Source of the DNA: Oscillospiraceae bacterium | GTDB lineage: Bacteria > Bacillota > Clostridia > Oscillospirales > Oscillospiraceae | Reading direction: 5' to 3' | NCBI GenBank assembly: GCA_902778285.1 | Contig: CACYXC010000040.1 | Span: forward strand, 1 to 64,000 | Length of the DNA stretch: 64,000 nt | Shown: positions 1 to 6,999 of the stretch, in pieces | Layout of the letters: every line of letters starts with the position of its first letter | Position numbering within the stretch: position 1 is the stretch's first letter | The notes under the pieces: generated by a model | What the model saw: only the letters and a program-made list of their open reading frames with translations | The model's database searches: none | Told to the model about the DNA's origin: nothing | Made by a program: the position numbers and the translations under genes

Positions 1-27
1 TTCACACCTACAACTTTAACGCAAACG

Positions 28-67
28 AAAGCACCAGCCAAGTCCTTTTGGACCTAACTGGTGCTTT
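28..67. terminator. Inverted repeat, probable bidirectional terminator
   Basis: A 10-bp stem (AAAGCACCAG / CTGGTGCTTT) closes a loop of about 20 bases and runs into a T-rich stretch on the plus strand. It probably ends a gene that lies left of the window. From 68 to 115 I see nothing recognisable. Confidence 0.6.
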
Positions 68-115
68 TGTTATACAGTGCTATTTTGCAACGCGCCCTTC
101 ACGTTCAATCTGAGC

Positions 116-221
116 CGATTTTTAAACCGATCCAAGGTTTTAAAATCGGCCGCTTCAGCGTGTCGGCACTTTGTCGACACGCTGAAGCCGGCGCCTGTGC
201 CCGAATGGGCACAGGCGCCGG
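116..221 (-). repeat. TD element copy 1 (hairpin string next to a terminator)
   Basis: Three perfect stems follow one another downstream of the response regulator gene. They are the GC-rich terminator stem at 188-221 (CCGGCGCCTGTGCCC and complement), the conserved palindrome TGTCGACAAAGTGCCGACA with an extended CTTCAGCG/CGCTGAAG stem at about 152-188, and an AT-rich stem at 116-150. This order matches the other TD copies in the window. The second terminator copy seen elsewhere is missing here, so this copy is truncated on its far side. Confidence 0.65.
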
Positions 222-248
222 CTATGCGTGCGGAAAAGAGCTGCGCTG

Positions 249-986
249 TCAGACATGGCTGTTGCGGTATTCGTTGGCGCTCATGCCGACCAGCTTTTTA
301 AACACGCGGGCGAAGTGCGCCGTGTCCGCATAGCCGACCCGCTCGCCGATCTCGCCGATCTTCAGGCTCGGGTCGCGCAGGAGCCGCTTGGCGGCGTTGA
401 TGCGGACCGTGTTGAGCACGTCGTAGAAATTCCCGTCGGTGTGCCTGTTGAGAAGCTTCGACAGGTGCCACTGGGAGACGTAGCAGGCGTCGGCCACGTC
501 CTGGAGCGTGAGCTTTTCGGCGTAATGGCTCTCGATATAGGCGGTCGCCTGCCGGACGAGGAAGCTGCCGCTGTGCTCGCGCAGCTCCTCCGCCTCCTCG
601 GGCGGCGCGGCCCTGTCCAGCCGTTCGGTGACGGCCTGCAGCGCCTCGTTGATCTCGCCCATTTTGGAGGGCTTGAGCAGAAAGCGCGCCACGCCCAGGC
701 GGATCGCCTCCTGCGCGTACTGGAAATCGCGATAGCCGGTCAGCACGATGACCTGCATGTCCGGATACTCGCTGCGCAGGCCGGCAAGCATCGTCAGCCC
801 GTTGTCGCCCGGCATGCGGATGTCCGTGAACAGGATATGCGGCTGGTACTGCCTGATGGCGGCCGCGCCGGACTGCGCGTCCGAGGCCGCGGCCACGACC
901 TCGCAGCGGAAATCCTCCCATTTTACGACTTTTCTGAGGCCCTCGACGATCAGCTTTTCATCGTCGACCAATACGACCCGATACAT
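249..986 (-). CDS. Response regulator, REC plus AraC-type HTH (YesN-like)
   Basis: The 245-residue protein has an N-terminal receiver domain. Its acidic pair is D8/D9, the phospho-acceptor is D55 in ILFTDIRMPG, the switch threonine is T83 and the lysine is K105. Residues 145-245 form an AraC-type double helix-turn-helix ending in the usual GYADTAHFARVFKKLVG signature. This is the YesN class, which normally pairs with a YesM-type kinase and activates sugar transport and degradation genes. No kinase is adjacent; the only one in the window is at 27492. The gene ends a minus-strand run 15 bp after the phosphohexomutase gene. Its likely targets are the phosphorylase and permease promoters (see the shared operator motif). 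Confidence 0.9.
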   Translation of the reverse strand: MYRVVLVDDEKLIVEGLRKVVKWEDFRCEVVAAASDAQSGAAAIRQYQPHILFTDIRMPGDNGLTMLAGLRSEYPDMQVIVLTGYRDFQYAQEAIRLGVARFLLKPSKMGEINEALQAVTERLDRAAPPEEAEELREHSGSFLVRQATAYIESHYAEKLTLQDVADACYVSQWHLSKLLNRHTDGNFYDVLNTVRINAAKRLLRDPSLKIGEIGERVGYADTAHFARVFKKLVGMSANEYRNSHV

Positions 987-1001
987 GGTATTCTCACCTC
1001 G

Positions 1002-2411
1002 TCACAGGGAGAGGAGCGCTCTCCATTTTCCGATCAGCGCCTCGGCCTGCTCGCCGGTCTCCGCCTCCGACGCCATGCGCAGCAGCGGTTCCGTGCCGGA
1101 GAAGCGGCAGATGACCCAGCTCCCGTCGGCAAAATAGCACTTGACCCCGTCCTCGCGGCTGACGCGCTCGACGCAGGCGAAGTCCGGCAGGAGCTTTTCT
1201 TCAAACAAAAGCCTCTGCAGCTCTGCCTTGCGCTCGGGCGTCATGCGGAAATCCGCCTCCCGATAGCTCAGCTCGCCGTACTGCTCGGTGATCTCGCGAT
1301 AGAGGGCGGAGATGGACTTGCCCGTGACGGCCAGCATCTCCGTCAGCAGGGCCGCGGCGTAGATGCCGTCCTTGCCGGAGATATGCCCGCGCACGGCCAT
1401 GCCGCCGGAGCTCTCGCCGCCGATGACGGCGTCGGTCTCGCTCATTTTGGCGGAGATATACTTGAAGCCCACGGGCACCTCGTAGCAGCGCTGGCCCAGG
1501 CCCTCGGCCACGCGGTCGAGCAGGTGGGTGGTGGAGTTGTTGCGCACGCAGGGGCCCTGCCAGCCGCGGTATTTGACCAGATAGTAGTACAGCAGCACCA
1601 GCAGGGTGTTTGGGTGGATGAAGCCGCCCCGCTCGTCGATCACGCCGAGCCGGTCTGCGTCGCCGTCGGTGGCCAGACCCAGATCGCAGTGCCTGTCGAG
1701 CACGAAGCTCGCCAGATGGGTCAGGGTCGCGGCGTTCGGGGCGGGCAGCTTGCCGCCGAAGAGCGTGTCGTGCCGGTCGTGAATGACGTCCACATCGCAG
1801 CGGCAGGTCATCAGGATCGTGCGCAGGCAGGTCTGGCTGACGCCGTACATCGGGTCGAGTGCGACGTGCAGCCTTGCCTGCTTGATCGCCTCGGCGTCGA
1901 TGAGGGCGAGGATGCTGTCGATATAGTCGTTGGCGGGGTTGTCCTCCCGGATCAGGCCCTGCGCCAGCGCCTCCTCATAGCGGACGGAGGGGATCTGCTC
2001 CGCATCGAGCGCGGCGATCTCCCGCTCGATCTTCGCCGTGACCGTGAGGTCCGCGTCCCGCCCGCCGGCGGTGAAGACCTTCACGCCGTTGTAAATGGCG
2101 GGGTTGTGGCTGGCCGTGACCATCATGCCGTAGGGCAGGCCCCTCGTCTTGACGATGTACATGATGAGCGGCGTTGGGGAGGAGCGGTTGACCATCAGCG
2201 TGCGGAAGCCGTAGCCCGCCAGCACCTCGGCGATCCAGTGCGCCGACTCCTTGGAGAGAAAGCGCCGGTCATAGCCCACGCAGAGCTCCTCGCCCGCGTG
2301 CCCCTCCTTCTCCATCAGGCGGCACAGGCCGGCCGTCAGCAGACGGAGATTGGCCTTGGTGAAGTCGTCCGCAATAACGGCGCGCCAGCCGCCGGTTCCG
2401 AATTTGATCAT
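1002..2411 (-). CDS. Phosphohexomutase (phosphoglucomutase/phosphomannomutase family)
   Basis: The family interconverts hexose 1- and 6-phosphates. Visible motifs, counted from the start used here, are TASHNP with the phosphoserine S101, the metal loop DGDADR at 249-254, the sugar loop GESSGG near 333 and the C-terminal phosphate loop RFSGTEP near 445. The length of 469 residues is normal. I start at the ATG at 2411, which has AGGAGGG at good spacing, not at an upstream in-frame codon. It lies between the response regulator and the phosphorylase, so the likely reaction is GlcNAc-1-P to GlcNAc-6-P, linking phosphorolysis to NagB. Other hexose phosphates remain possible. Confidence 0.88.
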   Translation of the reverse strand: MIKFGTGGWRAVIADDFTKANLRLLTAGLCRLMEKEGHAGEELCVGYDRRFLSKESAHWIAEVLAGYGFRTLMVNRSSPTPLIMYIVKTRGLPYGMMVTASHNPAIYNGVKVFTAGGRDADLTVTAKIEREIAALDAEQIPSVRYEEALAQGLIREDNPANDYIDSILALIDAEAIKQARLHVALDPMYGVSQTCLRTILMTCRCDVDVIHDRHDTLFGGKLPAPNAATLTHLASFVLDRHCDLGLATDGDADRLGVIDERGGFIHPNTLLVLLYYYLVKYRGWQGPCVRNNSTTHLLDRVAEGLGQRCYEVPVGFKYISAKMSETDAVIGGESSGGMAVRGHISGKDGIYAAALLTEMLAVTGKSISALYREITEQYGELSYREADFRMTPERKAELQRLLFEEKLLPDFACVERVSREDGVKCYFADGSWVICRFSGTEPLLRMASEAETGEQAEALIGKWRALLSL

Positions 2412-2484
2412 TGGTTCTGCCCTCCTGCACAACTGCTGTTTTTTCTTTCACTAAATTCTGCACGTTTGCCCTGAAAGATTTCCT

Positions 2485-2627
2485 ATCGTTTTTGACACGG
2501 CTCTGTCGCGGCAAAAACACCATAAGGCGAGTCAAACGAGCCCTCGCGCCGACCAAGCGAGGCGTTCTCACGCAAGCTGAGCGCGATAAGCGCGAGTCAT
2601 ATCATTGCGAAACGGATTTTGCAATGA
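2485..2627. repeat. Repeat C copy 1
   Basis: This intergenic block matches 6860-6993. Shared blocks include CGAGCCCTCGC.CCGACCAA and GCGATAAGCGCGAGTC, a stem near ATTGCGAAAC/ATTTTGCAAT at one end, and a G(T)5G…C(A)5C-type stem at the other. Both copies lie just beyond the stop codon of a minus-strand glycoside-degrading gene. Confidence 0.7.
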
Positions 2628-2632
2628 AGTCT

Positions 2633-5014
2633 TTATCCCATTATCACTTCCGCGCGGCAGACGGAGCCTGCCGGGAGAAGCGGAAGAGCGTCCACTTCGC
2701 GTCCGTCGACACAGATAGACCGCACGCCCTTCTCCACGCCCTCGGGATTGCTGACGCGGATCTCGTAGCGCGCGCCGCGCCAGATGCGCGTGACGGAGAA
2801 CTCCCTCCAGTCCGCCGGGATACAGGGATCGACGCGCAGCGCGTCGAAGTCCGGCCGGATGCCGAGCAGGTATTGCGTCGCCGCGTAGTAGGCCCAGCCG
2901 GAGGAGCCGGTCATGAAGGGGTGCCGCGCGCGGCCGAAGGCAGTGTGGTCGCGGCCGACGACGAACTGGCAGTAGCTGTAGGGCTCGGACTGGCGGATCT
3001 CGATCTTGTCGTTCTGCAGCGCGGGGCAGAGCGCGTTATACAGCTCCATCGCGCGCGAGCCGCGGCCCAGCTTGGCCTCCGCCACCCAGGCCCAGGGATT
3101 GGGATGGCTGAAGATCGCGCCGTTTTCCTTGAGGCCGGGGTAGACCCGGGTGACAAAGCCGATGCCCTCGTCCACCTTGGTGTAGCAGGGGGCGTTGAGC
3201 ATCAGGCCGTAGGGCGTGAAGAGATACTCGTACACGCTGTCCATCGCGGAGAGCGCCTGCGCGCGGTCGGCGGCGCCGGAGATGACCGCCCAGGTGTTCG
3301 ACTCCATGTGCACGCGGCCCTCCTCATCCTGCTGCGTGCCGATGCGGCGCCCGTCGGCGGTGATGCCGCGGATGAACCATTTCCCGTCCCAGAGGACGCT
3401 GCGGCAGGTTTCCCTGACCTTGTCCGCCATTTCCCGATAGCGCGCCGCGTCCTCCGTCCGGCCGAGGCGTTCGGCCAGCGCGACGAAGTTGTTCAGTGCC
3501 CAGAGGTGCAGGAAGCTCACCATGGCGCTCTCGCCGCCGCCGAGATTCAGGCAGTCGTTCCAGTCCGCCCGCAGTCCCTTGCAGACGCCGCTCTGCCCGA
3601 CCTCGCGCGCCGAGAAATCCAGAATGCGCTGGAGGTGCTCGTAGACCGTCCCCTCGCCGCCGTCGGCGTAGGTCACGGTCTCGTCGATAAAGCCGAAGTC
3701 CCCGGTCTCGCGGACAAACTGCACCACCGAGGAGACCAGCCACAGCGCGTCATCCGCACAGGCGTCCTTGATGCCGTGCACGATCTGGCTTTTGTCCGGG
3801 AGGGGCACGACGGTGGGGGACTTGAAGCCCGGCTTCTCCCGCACCGGCTCGAACCAGCGCGGCTCAAACAGATGCAGGCCGTAGCCGGTCGTCGTCAGGG
3901 CGCGCAGCAGCTCCACAAGGCGGCTGCGGCACTTGTCGGGGTTGGAGTGCGGCACCATCATGGCGTCCTGCGCCGTGTCGCGGTAGCCGAGGCCCACGCG
4001 CCCGCCCACCTCGATGAAGGAGGTGAAGCGCGAGAACATCACGTTGATCTCGCTCTGATAGAGGTTCCAGACGTTGAGCTCGGTATCGAGCCCGGCGTTG
4101 GGGGTGCTGACCTGCAGGCAGGAGAGCTTCTTGTCCCAGAAGGCCGCGAGCATGCGGAAATCCTCATCCGCGCGCTCCTGGGTGTATTTTTCACGCATGG
4201 CCTTTCCGGCCTCGATCCCGCCCTCGCCCAGCAGGAAGAGGAGGCGCGCCTCCCCGCCCGGGGCGAGCGTCAGCGTCTTTTTGAGACAGCCGCAGTGGTT
4301 GCCGCCCTTTTCAAAGCTGCCGGTGGTCTCGCCGCTCTCGACAACGAGCGGATTGCGCTCCGTGCGGTAGGGGCCGAGGAAAGTATCGCGCAGGCAGTCG
4401 AAGCCGTCCGGCGCAAAGTCGGAGGTGAAGAACTGGTAGCCGTCCTGCTCGTAATAGAGATCGTGCTCGATCACGCCGTCGACAAAGCGGCTGCCGGCGG
4501 CGTAGAGGCTCATCTGAAAGTTCTGGTTGTCCATGGGGACCTGGTGGAAGCTGAACTCCAGATAAGAGAAGACGGAGAGCCTGCGCTCCCGGCCGCTGTC
4601 GTTGCGCAGGCGCAAGTCCCATAGCTCCACGGGGTCGTCCATCGCGACAAAGAGGGTCTGGCTGGCCGCGATGTCGCTGTAATCGCTCTCGTAGGTGATA
4701 TAGCTCAGGCCGTGGCGGCAGCGGTAGTGCTCCTTCGGCTTGCCCACCGGCTGCCAGGAGACCGACCAGTAGTCGCCGCTCTCGTCGTCGCGGAGATAGA
4801 GGTAGTGCCCCGGCCCGTCCATCGGCACACCGTTGGGGCGAAAGCGCGTGATGCGGTGGTACTCCGAGCTCTTGTAAATGAGATAGCCGCCGGCCGTGTG
4901 GTTGAACACGCCGTGCATGTCCCCTGTGCCGATGTAGTTGGTCCAGGAGACCGGCAGGTCCACCCGGTCGATCACGTACTCGCGCTTTTCGTTGTCAAAA
5001 TGGCCGTACTGCAT
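2633..5014 (-). CDS. chbP: GH94 phosphorylase, probably N,N'-diacetylchitobiose phosphorylase
   Basis: The 793-residue protein aligns over its full length with GH94 enzymes. It has an N-terminal beta-sandwich (NTAGGY-type motif near 40), an (alpha/alpha)6 barrel with GYRDTAQD at 343-350, the catalytic acid D487 in ADWNDCLN, and a C-terminal DPCIPADW segment. GYRDTAQD and the YGLHLFEP region look more like chitobiose phosphorylases than cellobiose phosphorylases, which carry GFRDSNQD. The reaction would be chitobiose plus phosphate to GlcNAc-1-P plus GlcNAc in the cytoplasm; there is no signal peptide. The neighbours (mutase, nagB, ROK kinase, GH9) fit that product set. The start has GGGAGGAG at good spacing. 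Cellobiose or another beta-disaccharide is the main alternative. Confidence 0.85.
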   Translation of the reverse strand: MQYGHFDNEKREYVIDRVDLPVSWTNYIGTGDMHGVFNHTAGGYLIYKSSEYHRITRFRPNGVPMDGPGHYLYLRDDESGDYWSVSWQPVGKPKEHYRCRHGLSYITYESDYSDIAASQTLFVAMDDPVELWDLRLRNDSGRERRLSVFSYLEFSFHQVPMDNQNFQMSLYAAGSRFVDGVIEHDLYYEQDGYQFFTSDFAPDGFDCLRDTFLGPYRTERNPLVVESGETTGSFEKGGNHCGCLKKTLTLAPGGEARLLFLLGEGGIEAGKAMREKYTQERADEDFRMLAAFWDKKLSCLQVSTPNAGLDTELNVWNLYQSEINVMFSRFTSFIEVGGRVGLGYRDTAQDAMMVPHSNPDKCRSRLVELLRALTTTGYGLHLFEPRWFEPVREKPGFKSPTVVPLPDKSQIVHGIKDACADDALWLVSSVVQFVRETGDFGFIDETVTYADGGEGTVYEHLQRILDFSAREVGQSGVCKGLRADWNDCLNLGGGESAMVSFLHLWALNNFVALAERLGRTEDAARYREMADKVRETCRSVLWDGKWFIRGITADGRRIGTQQDEEGRVHMESNTWAVISGAADRAQALSAMDSVYEYLFTPYGLMLNAPCYTKVDEGIGFVTRVYPGLKENGAIFSHPNPWAWVAEAKLGRGSRAMELYNALCPALQNDKIEIRQSEPYSYCQFVVGRDHTAFGRARHPFMTGSSGWAYYAATQYLLGIRPDFDALRVDPCIPADWREFSVTRIWRGARYEIRVSNPEGVEKGVRSICVDGREVDALPLLPAGSVCRAEVIMG

Positions 5015-5048
5015 GGAAAGCTCCTCCCGACCCTATTCTTCAGTTTCT

Positions 5049-5076
5049 ATTATACCGCAAAAACAGAAAATGGGAA
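5049..5076 (-). promoter_or_regulatory. Promoter of the phosphorylase gene
   Basis: On the minus strand, TATAAT (5049-5054) is preceded by a poor -35 region, TTCCCA (5071-5076), about 16 bp upstream. A weak -35 with a good -10 suits a promoter that needs an activator. Confidence 0.6.
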
Positions 5077-5085
5077 TGCCTGTTT

Positions 5086-5109
5086 CTGCCTCTTCTTGCC
5101 TTTGCTTGC
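5086..5109 (-). promoter_or_regulatory. Candidate activator site (10-bp-spaced CAAG motif), copy 1
   Basis: Read on the minus strand, GCAAG-CAAAG-GCAAG-AAGAG-GCAG places the same half-site on one helix face three times, ending about 9 bp upstream of the -35 region. Closely similar arrays lie at 15144-15168 and 27363-27387. AraC-type regulators often bind direct repeats in this position. Confidence 0.5.
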
Positions 5110-5124
5110 GGGCATGAAGGCGCG

Positions 5125-5850
5125 CTACAGAGCGCTCGCCGCCTCCGCGTCCAGCAGGAACTCGCAGTTCGGGTGCAGCTGCAATACCGAGGCCGGGATG
5201 TCCTCGGTGACGGGCCCCCTGAGCATCTGCCGCACCATCTCCGCCTTGTGCGCGCCCTTGGCGATGAGGATGATGCGCCGCGCGTGCATGATCGTGCGGA
5301 TGCCGAGCGTCAGGCCGCCGAGCGGGTAATCCGGCCCCACGCCGGTCTCGCGCCGCACACGCGCCTCGAAGATCGGGTCCATCGGGGAGACCCAGGTCTC
5401 GCTGCCGAAGGGTGTGCCGGGCTGGTTGATGCCGATGTGCCCGTTGTAGCCCAGACCGAGCATCTGCAGGTCGATGCCGCCGCGCGCCTCCAGCGCGTTC
5501 TGGAAGTCGCGGCACTCGCGCTCGAAATCGTCCGAGAGCGTCGGCGGCATCAGAAAGCGCTCGTCCGGGATCCCGAGGGGCCGGGCGATCTGCTCGGCGA
5601 TCATCGTGTAGCAGCAGCCCGCGTAGCTGCGCGGGAGATTGGTCAGCTCGTCGACGTTGAAGAGCGTGACGCGGCTGGTGTCGAAGGGATACTGCCGGTA
5701 GATGTCGCTGACGATGGCGTGCATGTTCTTCGTCGTCTGCCCGGTGGACAGGCCGATGACCGCGTCCGGTTTTTCGAGCATCTGGGCGATGATGCGCCAG
5801 GCCGCGGCTACGTCAAATTCGTGTTCGTCTCTGCAGATGGTGATTTTCAT
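5125..5850 (-). CDS. nagB: Glucosamine-6-phosphate deaminase family
   Basis: The family converts GlcN-6-P to fructose-6-P plus ammonia. The 241-residue protein has STGQTT near 35 (phosphate loop), FNVDEL with catalytic D67, and GLGYNGHIGINQPG with H138. The position matching catalytic E148 of the E. coli enzyme is a glutamine (Q143), which is unusual. Its start overlaps the stop of the ROK kinase gene by 4 bp (ATGA), so the two are translationally coupled. The start has GAGGGGGAGC upstream. A related sugar-phosphate isomerase is possible given the E-to-Q change. Confidence 0.85.
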   Translation of the reverse strand: MKITICRDEHEFDVAAAWRIIAQMLEKPDAVIGLSTGQTTKNMHAIVSDIYRQYPFDTSRVTLFNVDELTNLPRSYAGCCYTMIAEQIARPLGIPDERFLMPPTLSDDFERECRDFQNALEARGGIDLQMLGLGYNGHIGINQPGTPFGSETWVSPMDPIFEARVRRETGVGPDYPLGGLTLGIRTIMHARRIILIAKGAHKAEMVRQMLRGPVTEDIPASVLQLHPNCEFLLDAEAASAL

Positions 5851-6788
5851 AAGCTCCCCCTCATTCCTTCCATCGCGTTGCAGGCGGCCCCGAGAAGGCC
5901 GATCCTGCGTCCGTCCAGCTCCGTGAGGCGGACGCCGCCGCTCACAAAGCGCATCGTATGTTTTCCCAGCTTTTCTTTGACCCGCCGCAGCAGAAAGCCA
6001 TCCGCGACGACGCCGCCGCCGAGCACGACGCAGTCCGGGTCGCAGAAGCGGACCACATTCATGATCAGATTGGCGAGGGCGGTCGCCGCCTGCTCCGTCA
6101 GACGGGCGCAGAGTGGGTCCTCGCCGCTCAGGCGGAAGATCTCCCCCGCGCTGACGCGGCCCTCAACGGGGAGGCTGAGCGCGCTTTCCGGGTACTCCGG
6201 CAGCAGACGCCTTGCGCAGCGGTCGAGACCGAGGCCGGAGGCGATCGCCTCGACGCAGTCCGTCCGGCCGCAGACGCAGGGGAGGCCCGGCGAGAGGCCG
6301 GAGCTGCTGTGCCCCAGCTCGCCCGCGTTGCAGTGCGCCCCGCGCAGGAGCCTGCCGCCGATCACGATGCCGGCGGCGATCCCGGTGCCGACGTTGAGAT
6401 AGACGAAATCCCGGCTCCGCTGCCCCTCGCCGAAGCAGAGCTCCGCCCGCGCGGCGCTGCGCACGTCGTTGTCCGCAAAGCAGGGGAGGGCGCTGCCTTC
6501 CGTGATGAGTCGGCAGAGCGGCGTCGGCTCCGTGCGCTCCCGGTCGATCTCGAACCAGGTCCCGCTCCGGCTGTCCACACGACCGACAAGACCGATACCG
6601 ACCGCGGCGGGGCTCCCGACGGGCTGCGCGAGAAAGGCCGCAAGGCTTTCACGCATCAGCACCAGCGCCTCCTGCTGGCTGAGCGCACCGCTGGGCACCG
6701 TCATCTCCCGCAGGATCTTTCCGTTTTCATCCACTTCCCCGAGCAGCAGCTTCGTGCCGCCCAGATCCATTCCGATACAGGTCTCCAT
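5847..6788 (-). CDS. ROK-family sugar kinase, probably N-acetylglucosamine kinase
   Basis: The protein has the ATP loop GMDLGGTK at its N-terminus, the catalytic region FADNDVRSAA, AELGH, and the ROK zinc motif CVCGRTDCVEA. There is no N-terminal helix-turn-helix, so it is a kinase and not a NagC/XylR repressor. I start at the ATG at 6788, preceded by AAGGAG, which gives 313 residues; the longer frame begins with a TTG lacking a site. Next to a chitobiose-type phosphorylase and nagB, the expected substrate is the GlcNAc released by phosphorolysis. Glucose or ManNAc kinases share these motifs. Confidence 0.85.
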   Translation of the reverse strand: METCIGMDLGGTKLLLGEVDENGKILREMTVPSGALSQQEALVLMRESLAAFLAQPVGSPAAVGIGLVGRVDSRSGTWFEIDRERTEPTPLCRLITEGSALPCFADNDVRSAARAELCFGEGQRSRDFVYLNVGTGIAAGIVIGGRLLRGAHCNAGELGHSSSGLSPGLPCVCGRTDCVEAIASGLGLDRCARRLLPEYPESALSLPVEGRVSAGEIFRLSGEDPLCARLTEQAATALANLIMNVVRFCDPDCVVLGGGVVADGFLLRRVKEKLGKHTMRFVSGGVRLTELDGRRIGLLGAACNAMEGMRGSL

Positions 6789-6859
6789 GGTGTTATTCAC
6801 TCCTTGACCGATCGCGAAAGCCGAAAACAAGTCCGGATACTTTCGTCGACGGAAACTCG

Positions 6860-6993
6860 ATCGTTTTTGAGGCAGCTTTGCCGCCTCAAAAACACCTTAA
6901 GGCGAGCAAAGCGAGCCCTCGCACCGACCAAAGCGGGTCTTGACCCGCTGCGATAAGCGCGAGTCCTCCCTTGCGAAACGAGTTTCGCAAGGG
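6860..6993. repeat. Repeat C copy 2
   Basis: This matches repeat C copy 1 at 2485-2627 over about 130 bp. It has a strong stem TTTTTGAGGC/GCCTCAAAAA at 6864-6892 and a perfect stem CCCTTGCGAAAC/GTTTCGCAAGGG-type at 6968-6993. It fills the gap between the GH9 stop and the ROK gene. The stems may also serve as terminators. Confidence 0.7.
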
Positions 6994-6999
6994 AAGCGT

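Noticed and set aside
228..2474. Long open frame on the plus strand opposite the regulator and mutase genes
   Set aside because: It has no family motifs, is rich in repetitive A, R, V and H, and lies exactly antisense to two clear genes. GC-rich third positions create such shadows throughout the window.
5847..6788. NagC-type transcriptional repressor
   Set aside because: The protein begins directly with the ROK ATP-binding motif and has no helix-turn-helix.
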